In this document: piece by piece, positions 32,029-40,400 of the stretch
Layout of the letters: each line of letters starts with the position of its first letter
Numbering within the stretch: position 1 is the first letter of the stretch
Origin: Bryobacterales bacterium
Lineage (GTDB): Bacteria > Acidobacteriota > Terriglobia > Bryobacterales > Bryobacteraceae
Length of the DNA stretch: 41,591 nt
Assembly (NCBI GenBank): GCA_030693045.1
Contig: JAUYBU010000384.1
Coordinates: 1-41,591, forward strand
Direction: 5' to 3'
Made by a program: the position numbers and the translations under genes
Notes under the pieces: generated by a model
The model's database searches: none
Told to the model about the DNA's origin: nothing
What the model saw: the letters and a program-made list of their open reading frames with translations, nothing else

Positions 32029-32034
32029 ATTATA
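32029..32034 (-). promoter_or_regulatory. Possible -10 box of the ccm operon
   Basis: On the minus strand TATAAT, a full consensus -10, lies 17 bases before the ccmE ATG. No good -35 is found at 16-18 bases upstream, so the transcript would have a very short leader and may use another sigma factor or an activator. Confidence 0.35.
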
Positions 32035-32764
32035 ACGCCAAAGCTGGGGGAGGGCTTGGGGTAGGAGGGGGTTGGGAGGCTTCACAGCGTGAAGGCGGTG
32101 CCACTTTGCGCCGAGTTGGCGGCGGGTTTTCCTCGGGTTCCGCCTGGGTTCTCCGTGGGATGCCACAGGCTGAAGTCCGCGGGACGGGGATGTGTGGCCG
32201 GAGGCGCATGGATAAAGGCTCCGGCGCACATTGCAGCCCGGCGGCCGGCTCGGCGAGCGGCCGAGCCGAGGCGTGCCTCGTCGGGTTCGAATTCGCACAT
32301 TTTATTTCGCCGGGCTGGCGCAGGGCCTGGAGGCGGGCGAGGGAGCGCCGGGCGGAGCGGCGCGGGCAGGGGTAAGGCATTCGATGTTGAGCGGGAGTTT
32401 GCATGAGGTACGTCCCCAACCATATTGTAGCGGCCGTATGAGCCGGGATTCGGGAAGCGCTTCGCTAGGGTGTTGATAAGAAACGAAAAACTTTAGCCGT
32501 GGCGCGCGTGATCGTTTACCGGCCAGAGAGGCGATTTGGGCCGGAAATGGCGAGACGGGATGGTAGATTGGGATTACGAGATTGGGGAGCAACGCACCAG
32601 GAGGAAGAGGCACGTGTGGCTGGGAGCGGGGCCAGGCAGGCGGAGAGGCTGACGCCAGTGGTGAGTCCGAGCGCGCGGCAAAGCGGGGAGTTTTTGAGGA
32701 AGGCCGCGCAGTTCGCCAGGAAACTGGGGGTGAGCCGGAAGGGTGACGGAGACAACGAGATGTT

Positions 32765-32794
32765 AAAGATCTGAGCCACGGATGGACACGGATG
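32765..32794 (+). repeat. Dispersed repeat, left copy of a flanking pair
   Basis: AAAGATCT followed by (G)AGCCACGGATGGACACGGATG; the same string, minus one G, recurs at 33727-33755 in the same orientation. The two copies bracket about 930 bases of decayed sequence. Confidence 0.85.
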
Positions 32795-32902
32795 GATGCG
32801 GGCTACTTCGCTGAAAACACGAGGCATTTATATGTTTACAAAGCGCCCGGATTAGCCGAAGATTAGAGTAGACTCATCTGCCACGTGTAGAAAGAGATTG
32901 AT

Positions 32903-32934
32903 CGCCGCTCGGAAACGGGCGGCGGTTGTGTTTT
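32903..32934 (+). terminator. Terminator-like hairpin with GAAA tetraloop
   Basis: Bases 32903-32911 pair with 32916-32924 in nine base pairs, one of them G-T, closed by the GNRA loop GAAA (32912-32915). GTTGTGTTTT follows. This is a typical intrinsic terminator for a plus-strand transcript, but no intact gene ends just before it. Confidence 0.6.
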
Positions 32935-33002
32935 ACGCCTCCCTTTGCTCGTACCGACGACGGATGTTTCGCCGCTGAGAATCTCCACTCAAGTGACACG
33001 CG

Positions 33003-33335
33003 GTGATCAGGAAGAGTCGTTACCGGTTGCGGGGGCCGGCGCCGCCGCAATGGGGCCGCGGCATCGATGCCGCGGAAATGGGAGATCCGCCGGCTCTGCC
33101 GGGGCTGAGGAACGCGCTGCCGGAGCGGATCGACGTGTTCGGAACGCCGCAAGAGCAGCGGGCGACGAGGGTGATAAACCCGGGGGACCGGCAGTCCGGC
33201 GAAGGAGCGGCCGGACCCGATGGTGCGCGAGATGCTGGAAGCCGGCGGGTCGATGAACCGGCGGCAGCAGGCGAAGGACGAGAGCGACGCGGACTACCGG
33301 GGGGGTGCGGGCTGGGGCGGCGGCGAGATGAAGCG
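33003..33335 (+). pseudogene. Frameshifted remnant of an unidentified protein
   Basis: One plus frame reads LRNALPERIDVFGTPQEQRA and RVINPGDRQSGEG to about 33210. The next frame then continues DPMVREMLEAGGSMNRRQQA and KDESDADYRG. Both pieces look like protein, and the switch occurs within about 10 bases, so a single indel would join them. The NP...DPMVREML arrangement recalls the C-terminal end of large phage-type proteins, but I cannot name the family. It ends against the coiled-coil gene on the other strand. Confidence 0.35.
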
Positions 33336-33344
33336 AGCGGACGG

Positions 33345-33563
33345 TCAGCCGCCGGTTTCCAGACGGTCCAGGCGCCGTTCGTGGGAGGCGGCGATGCGGG
33401 CCAGGGAGTTGATGGCTTCCAGCGCCTGAGCCATGAGGACCTCGTTTTTGCTTTGCATCCCGGCGATTATCTCGACGGTCTGGGTGAGCGCCTCGTGGCG
33501 CTCCTTCAGCCGCTCCAGGCCGATCTCAATGCGGTCGATGCGGTCGTGTCCGTTTTCGGGCAT
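33345..33563 (-). CDS. Small coiled-coil protein
   Basis: The product has 72 residues starting MPENGHDRIDRIEIGLERLK, followed by RHEALTQTVEIIAGMQ and a further helix ending ASHERRLDRLETGG. Regular heptads of I/L/A predict one continuous coiled coil with no signal or membrane part. GAGGGA seven bases before the ATG supports the start. Function unknown; such proteins often stand beside phage-like or regulatory genes. Confidence 0.6.
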   Translation of the reverse strand: MPENGHDRIDRIEIGLERLKERHEALTQTVEIIAGMQSKNEVLMAQALEAINSLARIAASHERRLDRLETGG

Positions 33564-33606
33564 ATGCGGTCCCTCGATACCATCATAGGGGATTGGCGGG
33601 GGGCTT

Positions 33607-33730
33607 TCAGGCGGCCTCTTCGACGGAGATGACAATACGCTTTCCGATGGCGCGGAAGGCGTGATAGAGGTCGAGGTTCGCGCTCTCGATCGGGGGCGAC
33701 TGGATTTGCCGTTGGGAGCGGGATTGAAAG
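33607..33730 (-). pseudogene. C-terminal gene fragment cut by the dispersed repeat
   Basis: A minus-strand frame without start codon reads PPIESANLDLYHAFRAIGKR and ends IVISVEEAA, stop at 33607-33609. The residue mix is protein-like, and the open part ends upstream at the repeat copy 33727-33755. It seems to be the tail of a gene whose beginning was lost there. I do not recognise the family. Confidence 0.35.
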
Positions 33731-33755
33731 ATCTAGCCACGGATGGACACGGATG
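33727..33755 (+). repeat. Dispersed repeat, right copy of a flanking pair
   Basis: AAAGATCT followed by AGCCACGGATGGACACGGATG, nearly identical to 32765-32794. It lies nine bases from the end of the apbE gene. Confidence 0.85.
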
Positions 33756-33764
33756 ATTTGCAGC

Positions 33765-34838
33765 TCATTGGAGCCATGCGCATGGCTGTTCGGTTTGGTC
33801 CTCGCACAGGAACACGCGAAAATCTTTCGGTTTGTGTTGGGCCGCCCATTGGCGGCCAAGGATGAAGTAGGGTTTCGTCCAAGCCTCGCTATCCAGTGTC
33901 CTGGGCGCGATCACCGATACCTCCAGGACGCCCTCGGCCGGATAACCGGTCCGAGGATCCATGATGTGGCTGTAGACCCGGTTTTCGGCCAGGAAGAACT
34001 TCTCGGAACTGCCGGAGGTCGATATCGACTCGTCCTTCAGGTACACGTCCGCGACCACTTTGGACTGACTCTTGGGATCGCGGATGTTGATCTCCCAGCC
34101 TCGATCCTCGCTGGGGGGCGCGCCCAACCCATAGATGCTGCTGCCGCCGGCATTCACCAAGGCGGAGGTGATGCCTTTTTCCTTGAGCAGAGTGACCATG
34201 CGATCCACGGCGTAACCTTTGCCTATGCCGCCCAGATCCAGTTCGACGCCAGGCCGAACAAAGCGCACCGTGCCGTTCGCCGCATCCAGGACGACATTCC
34301 GATGGCCCACCTTCTCGAGTGCCTGCGCCACTTGTTGTTTGTCTGCCAGCCGGCCGGTTCCCCGAAAGAATCCCCACACCTTCATCAGCGGCCCGATGGT
34401 AATGTCGAACGTACCTTCACTCTCGCGACTGTATCGCTCACACTCCGATAGCAGCGCGAACAACTCCGGTGTGACCTTAATCGGACGCTCGGCGGCATGC
34501 CGGTTTACCTCGCCCAGTTCACCGTCCGGCCGGTACTTAGAGAGCATTCGATCAACCCGGCGTACTTCCTGGAATGCCGCGTCCACGGCGACCTGCATCC
34601 GGACCATGCTGTAACCGTACAGGATCACCGTGTAAGTGATGCCCATGGCGCCGGCACTCTCCTCCAGGCGCAGTAATTCGCGCTTGGGGAGCGCTGGTTG
34701 AGTGAGAGACTCCTTGACGTCATCCCGAGCGATGCGATCGGGCTGAACCGACAGAGTGCCGGACGCTGGTGGCGCCGCCGCCGCAAGGTACGCGTTCGCC
34801 GCCAGGACCGCCGTACCAAGAGCTAGAATTCGCTTCAT
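33765..34838 (-). CDS. apbE: FAD:protein FMN transferase ApbE
   Basis: The product has 357 residues. The signal peptide MKRILALGTAVLAANAYLAAAA directs it out of the cytoplasm. The ApbE fold is marked by MGITYTVILYGYS, RRVDRMLSKYRPDGELGEVN, GTFDITIGPLMKVWGF, DLGGIGKGYAVDRM, ALVNAGGSSIYGLG and SHIMDPRTGYP. ApbE moves FMN from FAD to a Thr or Ser of partner flavoproteins, using Mg. No flavin-accepting protein such as an Rnf/Nqr subunit or FMN-binding domain is in the window. It follows the NIPSNAP gene and a tiny ORF on the same strand. Confidence 0.9.
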   Translation of the reverse strand: MKRILALGTAVLAANAYLAAAAPPASGTLSVQPDRIARDDVKESLTQPALPKRELLRLEESAGAMGITYTVILYGYSMVRMQVAVDAAFQEVRRVDRMLSKYRPDGELGEVNRHAAERPIKVTPELFALLSECERYSRESEGTFDITIGPLMKVWGFFRGTGRLADKQQVAQALEKVGHRNVVLDAANGTVRFVRPGVELDLGGIGKGYAVDRMVTLLKEKGITSALVNAGGSSIYGLGAPPSEDRGWEINIRDPKSQSKVVADVYLKDESISTSGSSEKFFLAENRVYSHIMDPRTGYPAEGVLEVSVIAPRTLDSEAWTKPYFILGRQWAAQHKPKDFRVFLCEDQTEQPCAWLQ

Positions 34839-34842
34839 CCTG

Positions 34843-34968
34843 TTACGCCTCGCTGAGAAAGGGCCAAACGCCTGCCCGAAACAGCGCCGCCGCCGTGAGA
34901 CACAGCGCTCCGATCGAACCTGCCGGCGCCGCAACGCGCGGATAGTCTGGCACCGCTCGCCCGGACAC
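34843..34968 (-). CDS. Possible 41-residue membrane peptide
   Basis: A GTG-started frame fills the gap between the NIPSNAP stop (34970) and the apbE start (34838), leaving one and four bases. It reads AAPAGSIGALCLTAAALF and then RAGVWPFLSEA, a single possible membrane span. The tight fit suggests a real small gene in the unit, but no homologue is known to me and the ribosome site is poor. Confidence 0.3.
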   Translation of the reverse strand: MSGRAVPDYPRVAAPAGSIGALCLTAAALFRAGVWPFLSEA

Positions 34969-34969
34969 C

Positions 34970-35788
34970 CTAACGAATGGGTGAAAAAACCAGCGGCTGA
35001 AGGAATGTATCGGCGATCCGGGGCGTAGTTGCCCCTTTGTACCGGGGGTCCTTTTGCATCCTGGCCCAATCCGGGTCCTTCCGGAAGGCATCCCAGGCTG
35101 CTTCCCGGGCTTCCGGCCCGTCGAACCAAATCATGTACCAGAAATTGGGCATTCTCGAACCGCTGAGGGTCTCGCCGAAGAACAGGGGATTCAGGCGGCA
35201 TGTCCGGAAGATCCGGATCTCTCCTTCGTTCCACATCTCTATCTTGCGGGCCTGAGCGCCCAGGTTCGGGGTTTCGGCATTGCGGAGCTCGAAGATTCGC
35301 GGTTTCCTGCCGCTGTCGGACGGCGGAACTTCGACCTTCGGTATACCGTCGAACGCCCGAAGCAACCAGGTTTCCATGCGGTCATAGGCCGGGGGTTGGC
35401 CAATCATCGCATCAACGACTTCGGTCCATATCTTATCCGCTCGCTGCGCCGCCCGCTTGGCCTCGACGGTCGACCAGGAGTCGTAAATCGTCAGGGTGAC
35501 GAAGCGCGAGCCGGGTTCGGGGAGGACTTCGCCCCTCTTCTGCGCCGCGGCTCGCGCCGACTCAGGCGCCTCTCGGAGGCCAAAGTAGCCTACCGGACCG
35601 ATGCCAAGACGCTTCGTCATGGGCAGGTGTTGGTTCTCGAGAAACTCCGTCAGGCGACTGCTTTGGCCGGGGCCCCCGCTTAGAAAGTAGAAAGACAGTT
35701 CGATGTACTGATTCCGGGTCGCAGCGGCCGGAAAGGCCCCAGCCAGACCCGTTACAATTGGCGTGCACAGGAGAGTACGTCGGTTCAT
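34970..35788 (-). CDS. NIPSNAP-domain protein with export signal
   Basis: The product has 272 residues. The leader MNRRTLLCTPIVTGLAGAFP is a signal peptide with an arginine pair. Two ferredoxin-like NIPSNAP repeats follow: QYIELSFYFLSGG with RFVTLTIYDSWSTVEAKRAA, then PRIFELRNAE with PNFWYMIWFDGPEAREAAWD and FRKDPDWARM. NIPSNAP proteins are dimeric alpha/beta-barrel relatives of Dabb proteins, with no firmly known reaction. I chose ATG 35788 because AGAGGTG lies seven bases before it; two nearer upstream ATG/ATA codons crowd the site. Confidence 0.8.
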   Translation of the reverse strand: MNRRTLLCTPIVTGLAGAFPAAATRNQYIELSFYFLSGGPGQSSRLTEFLENQHLPMTKRLGIGPVGYFGLREAPESARAAAQKRGEVLPEPGSRFVTLTIYDSWSTVEAKRAAQRADKIWTEVVDAMIGQPPAYDRMETWLLRAFDGIPKVEVPPSDSGRKPRIFELRNAETPNLGAQARKIEMWNEGEIRIFRTCRLNPLFFGETLSGSRMPNFWYMIWFDGPEAREAAWDAFRKDPDWARMQKDPRYKGATTPRIADTFLQPLVFSPIR

Positions 35789-36051
35789 TATCATCACCTC
35801 TCTTTATCTCTTTCTATCTTACTATTCGCCAGCCACCCCCGGTCCCCCGCCACCGTCCGCACAAGCTGCCGCCCAGCAGCAGCTCGCTTTGGATACTCAC
35901 TCGCTCCTACGGTCCACCCGCCTTGCCGCCGAGCGTTCAAGAGCGAGGCGCTTCGACAAATCGCGTACTCAGCGCGGGCCTCACAGCCACTGGAAGCGGA
36001 ACTGTTAGCCGCCTGCCAGCGTGGAGTATCGCCGCGCTCTCGCTTCGCTCC

Positions 36052-37299
36052 TCACGCGCACCAAGGACGTTTACGATTCTTTGCTTCCGCAACGGCCTTT
36101 ATGGTGATTTCCGCGTCCTGCTCAACCTGCCAGTCGAACATGCCCGCGCAGATGAAGTCCGCCCCATTCTGAAACGAATAGTTGAATGCGTCCTGCGGCT
36201 TAATCGCTCCTGCCGCCATAACCTTGAAGGCCATGAAGGGCACCTTTACATCCTGCATAACCTCAACGACCTTCTCCGCATCCATGCAGTACAGGTTGTC
36301 GCAGTAACGGGTGTGATCGATGGAGTTTCTGAACTTTGGGTCGAACATCTCGAGCGGCTCCCGGTTCTCCTTCGGATGAGCGGACCAATACCGGTCATGA
36401 TGGAGCGTCAGATGATAGAAGTCGGGCTTCAGTCCCTCCTTCTCAATCCACGCGATGGGCTCGATCCGGTGCGCACAGAAGCCTACGGCGATCTTGCCGC
36501 CATCGTCATACTTCCGCATGATCTCGTAGGCCCTTACGATATTGCGCTCCTGCTTGTTGAAATACCACTGGTCAACGGAGCCGCCCCATAGATAAACCGC
36601 CGAAGGTCCCAATTTCAGATGAGCCAGCAGCACGGGCTCGAACTTGGCCAGGTCCGTGCCGGCGATCACGTCGGCAATCCACTGGATCTTGCCACCGTAC
36701 TCCTTCTCGTAGGTCGGCAAGTCGAATTGTTTGAAGTTATTTGCTTTCAGGTTGAAAGTATTCACTCCAAGCTCCTGGCACTTCTTCATCGCCATCCATA
36801 TTCGCTCCGTCGTGGTGTAGCGGGACGACAAGTCGCGCACATATGACAGATCGCGCTCGTGCATGTTGGTGCCAATGAGGTTGCTGCCGCAAATGAGGCG
36901 ACCGATGGAGAGATTGCCGATCTTCCCAACTGGCATCAGCTTCTGTTTGGCAACTGTCTCCGGATCCTTCAGGTCGATAACCTTGTTTACATAATACTGA
37001 TGTATCGCCGCGTTGAACGGGCCTGTACCCACGCTCGAGCCAGATGTCGGGGCGGCCACAACAGGTTTCTCTTTTGCCTGCTGAGCGGAAGCATGGCGTG
37101 CCGAGGCAACGCCCAGGACGGGCAACGCACTCAGACTGGCGAGTAACTTCCTGCGGTTCGAGTTGGCGACAGAATCCGCCTGCCCGCTCGCCAGGGCGGC
37201 GGTGACTTGTTTGCGAGAGAAAAGGTGCTTCACTCTTCCCAAACATACTGCAGTCGCGCTGCAAAGTCGCCTTAAGCTCGAGGACTGATTGTTAGACAT
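36052..37299 (-). CDS. Exported TIM-barrel-like protein of unknown function
   Basis: The product has 415 residues. A twin-arginine leader NRRKLLASLSALPVLGVASA lies at 48-67, unusually far from the start, after a polar stretch of 46 residues. The mature part begins IGNLSIGRLICGSNLIGTNM and shows alternating strands and helices (CQELGVNTFNL, KIAVGFCAHRIEP, VKVPFMAFKVMAAGAIKPQD, GADFICAGMFDWQ) as in aldo/keto-reductase-like TIM barrels. I see no complete catalytic tetrad. AAGGAG 11 bases before ATG 37299 supports the start. It follows the Oar-like receptor on the same strand and may handle the imported compound. Confidence 0.6.
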   Translation of the reverse strand: MSNNQSSSLRRLCSATAVCLGRVKHLFSRKQVTAALASGQADSVANSNRRKLLASLSALPVLGVASARHASAQQAKEKPVVAAPTSGSSVGTGPFNAAIHQYYVNKVIDLKDPETVAKQKLMPVGKIGNLSIGRLICGSNLIGTNMHERDLSYVRDLSSRYTTTERIWMAMKKCQELGVNTFNLKANNFKQFDLPTYEKEYGGKIQWIADVIAGTDLAKFEPVLLAHLKLGPSAVYLWGGSVDQWYFNKQERNIVRAYEIMRKYDDGGKIAVGFCAHRIEPIAWIEKEGLKPDFYHLTLHHDRYWSAHPKENREPLEMFDPKFRNSIDHTRYCDNLYCMDAEKVVEVMQDVKVPFMAFKVMAAGAIKPQDAFNYSFQNGADFICAGMFDWQVEQDAEITIKAVAEAKNRKRPWCA

Positions 37300-37415
37300 A
37301 TGAGATTCGTCTCCTTCTTGGGTCTTAATGCCAGAGTTTCAATTACTTACCACCAAATTACTCCGCGTTTCTTATCATCGCCAGACATCCAAAGATCACC
37401 GTAAGCGGCTGGTTT

Positions 37416-37440
37416 GCGGGCGGCCGCGAGGTCCGCCCGC
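37416..37440 (-). terminator. GC-rich hairpin after the Oar-like receptor gene
   Basis: GCGGGCGG (37416-37423) pairs exactly with CCGCCCGC (37433-37440) around a nine-base loop, 17 bases past the stop codon of the receptor gene. No T-run follows, so it may be an RNA-stabilising hairpin or a partial terminator. Confidence 0.4.
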
Positions 37441-37457
37441 ACACCCGCCGACCAGGC

Positions 37458-40400
37458 TTAGAAAATGAACTTCAGCCCGAACTGGATCTGCCGTCCGGTG
37501 GCCGAGGCGCTGGACATGGTTCCGAAGTCGGCGTTGCCGGTGCAGGGCCCGTTCGGCGTGCCCCTACAGGTCATCGACGTAGCGGAGGGAGTGGCCAGGT
37601 TGAACGTCGGCGTGTTGGTCAAGTTGAAAAACTCCGAACGGAATTGGATCTTGGAGCGCTCGGTCAGGCTGAAATCCTTGAGCACCGCGAAATCCAGGTT
37701 CACCGATCCCGGACCCCGAATGGTGGCGCGCCCCGAGTTGCCGAATAGCTGGACCGACGCTCCCCTCTGGTTGAGGACCGTACCCGGGACTCGGAAGGCA
37801 GCCGGGTTCAAGTAGCCGTCGGGACCCTTACCCAGATACATCGACTCGCCAGACACGCGGTCGGGCAGGTTCCAGGATCCATAAACCGGCGGATTCACGT
37901 TGGTTCGAACTTCGGCCGGGAAACCTCCGCGGACGCTGGTGATGCCGCTAAGATTCCAGCCACCGAGGATCTTACTCGCGAGGCCATTGGTCAGCCAGGG
38001 CCGGCCGGGCCCCCACGGCAACGCGTAGATGTAGCTCACCACGAAAACCTGGGGAATATCAAGCGGAGACACTCCTTTTTCCCGCTCGGGATGGTAGCTG
38101 TCCAGCATGATGACGGTGGCAAACTGGCTGAAGTTGGTGATAAAACCCATGTTCTCGATGTTCTTGGAGATGGTGTAATTGGCCAGGAAAGTCAGCCCCA
38201 TGGAGAATCGTTTCTCCACTTTGAAGCTGGCTGCGTGGTAATTGTTCGACCCCATTGACCCGCTGTAGTAGATCGCGCCGTTGACGTTCGGGAAGGGCCG
38301 GTCCGTCTGAGCGGTACGTCCCGCCAGGGCCTGTTCAAAGGGGATCGAGTTCTTCATGAACACACCGCTGGTCAGGTTTTTCCCGCGCGCCCCACTCAAG
38401 GTCACGGCGAAAAGCCAGTTGGCCAACGGTTCGTACTGGACGCTCACATTGAACTGGTGCTGAACAGGCATGTCGGCCTTGTGGAAGGCAGTCGCGCGGA
38501 ATGTTCTCTGGTAGGGGACCGCGGCTGTAAAGGCCTTGAGCAGCGGATCGGCGGAGAGGGCCACGATGGGCGTGTTGATCGTGTAGGGGGGCGTGACGGT
38601 CCCCGCGGCTGTCACCGGGGGTTTAGCGAACATCGGTAAGTTGGGAGGATTCTGGGAGAAATTGGTAGTCTCCGGGTTTCGCTCCCGGAACCCGTAGAAC
38701 ATGCCGTAACCGCCACGAATCACGAGGTTCCGCCCGGGTTGATAGGCGAAGCCGGCTCGCGGCGCGAGGTTGTTGTGATCGCCATCTACCACGGCGCGGC
38801 TGTAACCGCCCTGCCCCGGAACCTGAAAAACGCCCCGGTCGACATCAAACAGAGACCCGCGATCCTTGGCATCGACCGGCTGGGTAAACAGGTCGTAGCG
38901 GATGCCGAGGTTCAACGTGAGCTTGCGAGTGGCCTTCCAGTCGTCCTGGAAATAACCGAAGGCGTAGAATTGCCTCTCGCGCCCCCAGTCGAGCATCTGG
39001 CCGGCCTCTCCGAAGGAATGGGGAAAACCCAACAGAAAATCCGCAAGCGGCGCTCCCGACCCGGCCTTGTCGGAACTGCTGGTGAACATAGATCCGAATC
39101 GGATGTTACCGTAGCCACCTCTCAACGTTTCGTACCGCAAGCGGCGCAGATCGGTACCGAACTTCAGCGTGTGGCCGCCCCGCGTGATGTTCAGGTTGTC
39201 CACCCACTGGAAACGGTTTTCAACGCTATAGGCGGAGGTGCTTCCGCCGAAGCCGCTGAACTGCTGAGCGCCCTGCGACTCGCCGGCGTAGTAGAAGTTG
39301 AAACTCGGAAACCCGAGCTCCGGGAAGGGGAACAGAGCCATCTTGTTCTGCTGGGCGAACGCGACGCCCTGGGGAGCGGTGCCTTTGCTGCTGGAGTTGC
39401 TCCGGACGTAGCCGAAACGGAATTCGTTCACGGTCGTCGGGCTGAAAACGTGGACGTCCGAGAGCGCCATTTGACGACTGTTGTCCAGGGAAGTGCTACC
39501 GCCACCAATCCAATTGCCGGCGCCGAAACTGCCCACCGACACGTTGGGCGAATTGGCCATCGAGAAACGGCCGTAAAGACTGTTGGAGGAGCTAATGGTG
39601 TGATCGATCCGCACATCCCCGCGGTCGTCCCGATTGCGGCGCGGGAGCGCAATGAAGAAATTACGGCTCTGAGCGTTGGCGGCGCCGTAGTTCGGCATGG
39701 GGATCAGGCCGATGATCGCCGCCGAGGTCGGATTCACCTGCGAAGCCGGAATCCTGTTGCCGACGTATGGGGTGCTGATCACGACTCCGGTCGGACCGAT
39801 GCGCCGAGCGGCAGGGTCATAAATGGTCGCGGAGTAGAGGGAAAAGTCCCCAGTGCGATAGGCTGCCGGCGCCAAGTCCGAGATCGCGCTCCCGCTTTGA
39901 GTGCTGCGGCGGGTCCCCTGGTAATCCCCAAAGAAGAAGGTGCGGTTGCGGATGATCCGGCCACCCAGAGCGCCGCCAAACTGGTTCTGCCGGTACATGC
40001 CCTTCTTACTCCCAACGGCGTTGGTGAAAAAGTTCGTGGCGTCCAGCTTGTCGTTGCGTAGGAACTCGAACACGGTGCCGTGAAACGCGTTCGTCCCCGC
40101 ACGGATCGTGGCGTTCATCACCACCCCGGCAGCTTGGCCAAACTCGGCGGAGAAGTTGTTGGTCTGGACCTTGAACTCCTGCACGGCATCCACCGAAGGC
40201 GTGTAGGCGACACCCGAGCGTCCAATGGCCCCGCCGCTCGCGGCGGCGTTATTGTCCACGCCGTCGAGCATGACTTCGGTCGATGTGAAGCGGCCGCCGC
40301 CGCCGACGAAGGGCAGGTTGGTACTCTGCCCCGTCATCGGAACGGTGTTGCCGGACAGAAGCCCAAGGGCGAACGGGTTTCGCCCACTGAGCGGCATGTC

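Larger units (their letters stand above)
32041..33002. other. Gene-poor stretch upstream of the ccm operon
   Basis: Open frames on both strands between 32082 and 32423 overlap each other and are low in complexity, so I accept neither. A GTG-started plus-strand frame at 32499-32774 (91 codons) is Arg-rich but has a plausible basic helix near its end (GEFLRKAAQFARKLGVSRKG); it may be a small or decayed gene ending at the repeat copy at 32765. A strong terminator-like hairpin lies at 32903. Promoters for ccmE must also lie in the first part. Confidence 0.4.

Noticed and set aside
32082-32423. Overlapping open frames on both strands upstream of ccmE
   Set aside because: Both are low-complexity and Arg/Pro/Ala rich, neither has a ribosome site or known motif, and they cannot both be real.
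32765-33755. Repeat copies considered as a CRISPR array
   Set aside because: Only two copies about 960 bases apart, with coding-like sequence between, no regular spacers and no cas genes.
38739-40061. Plus-strand open frame of 440 codons opposite the second Oar-like receptor
   Set aside because: It lies wholly inside the receptor's plug and barrel coding region and has no recognisable features.
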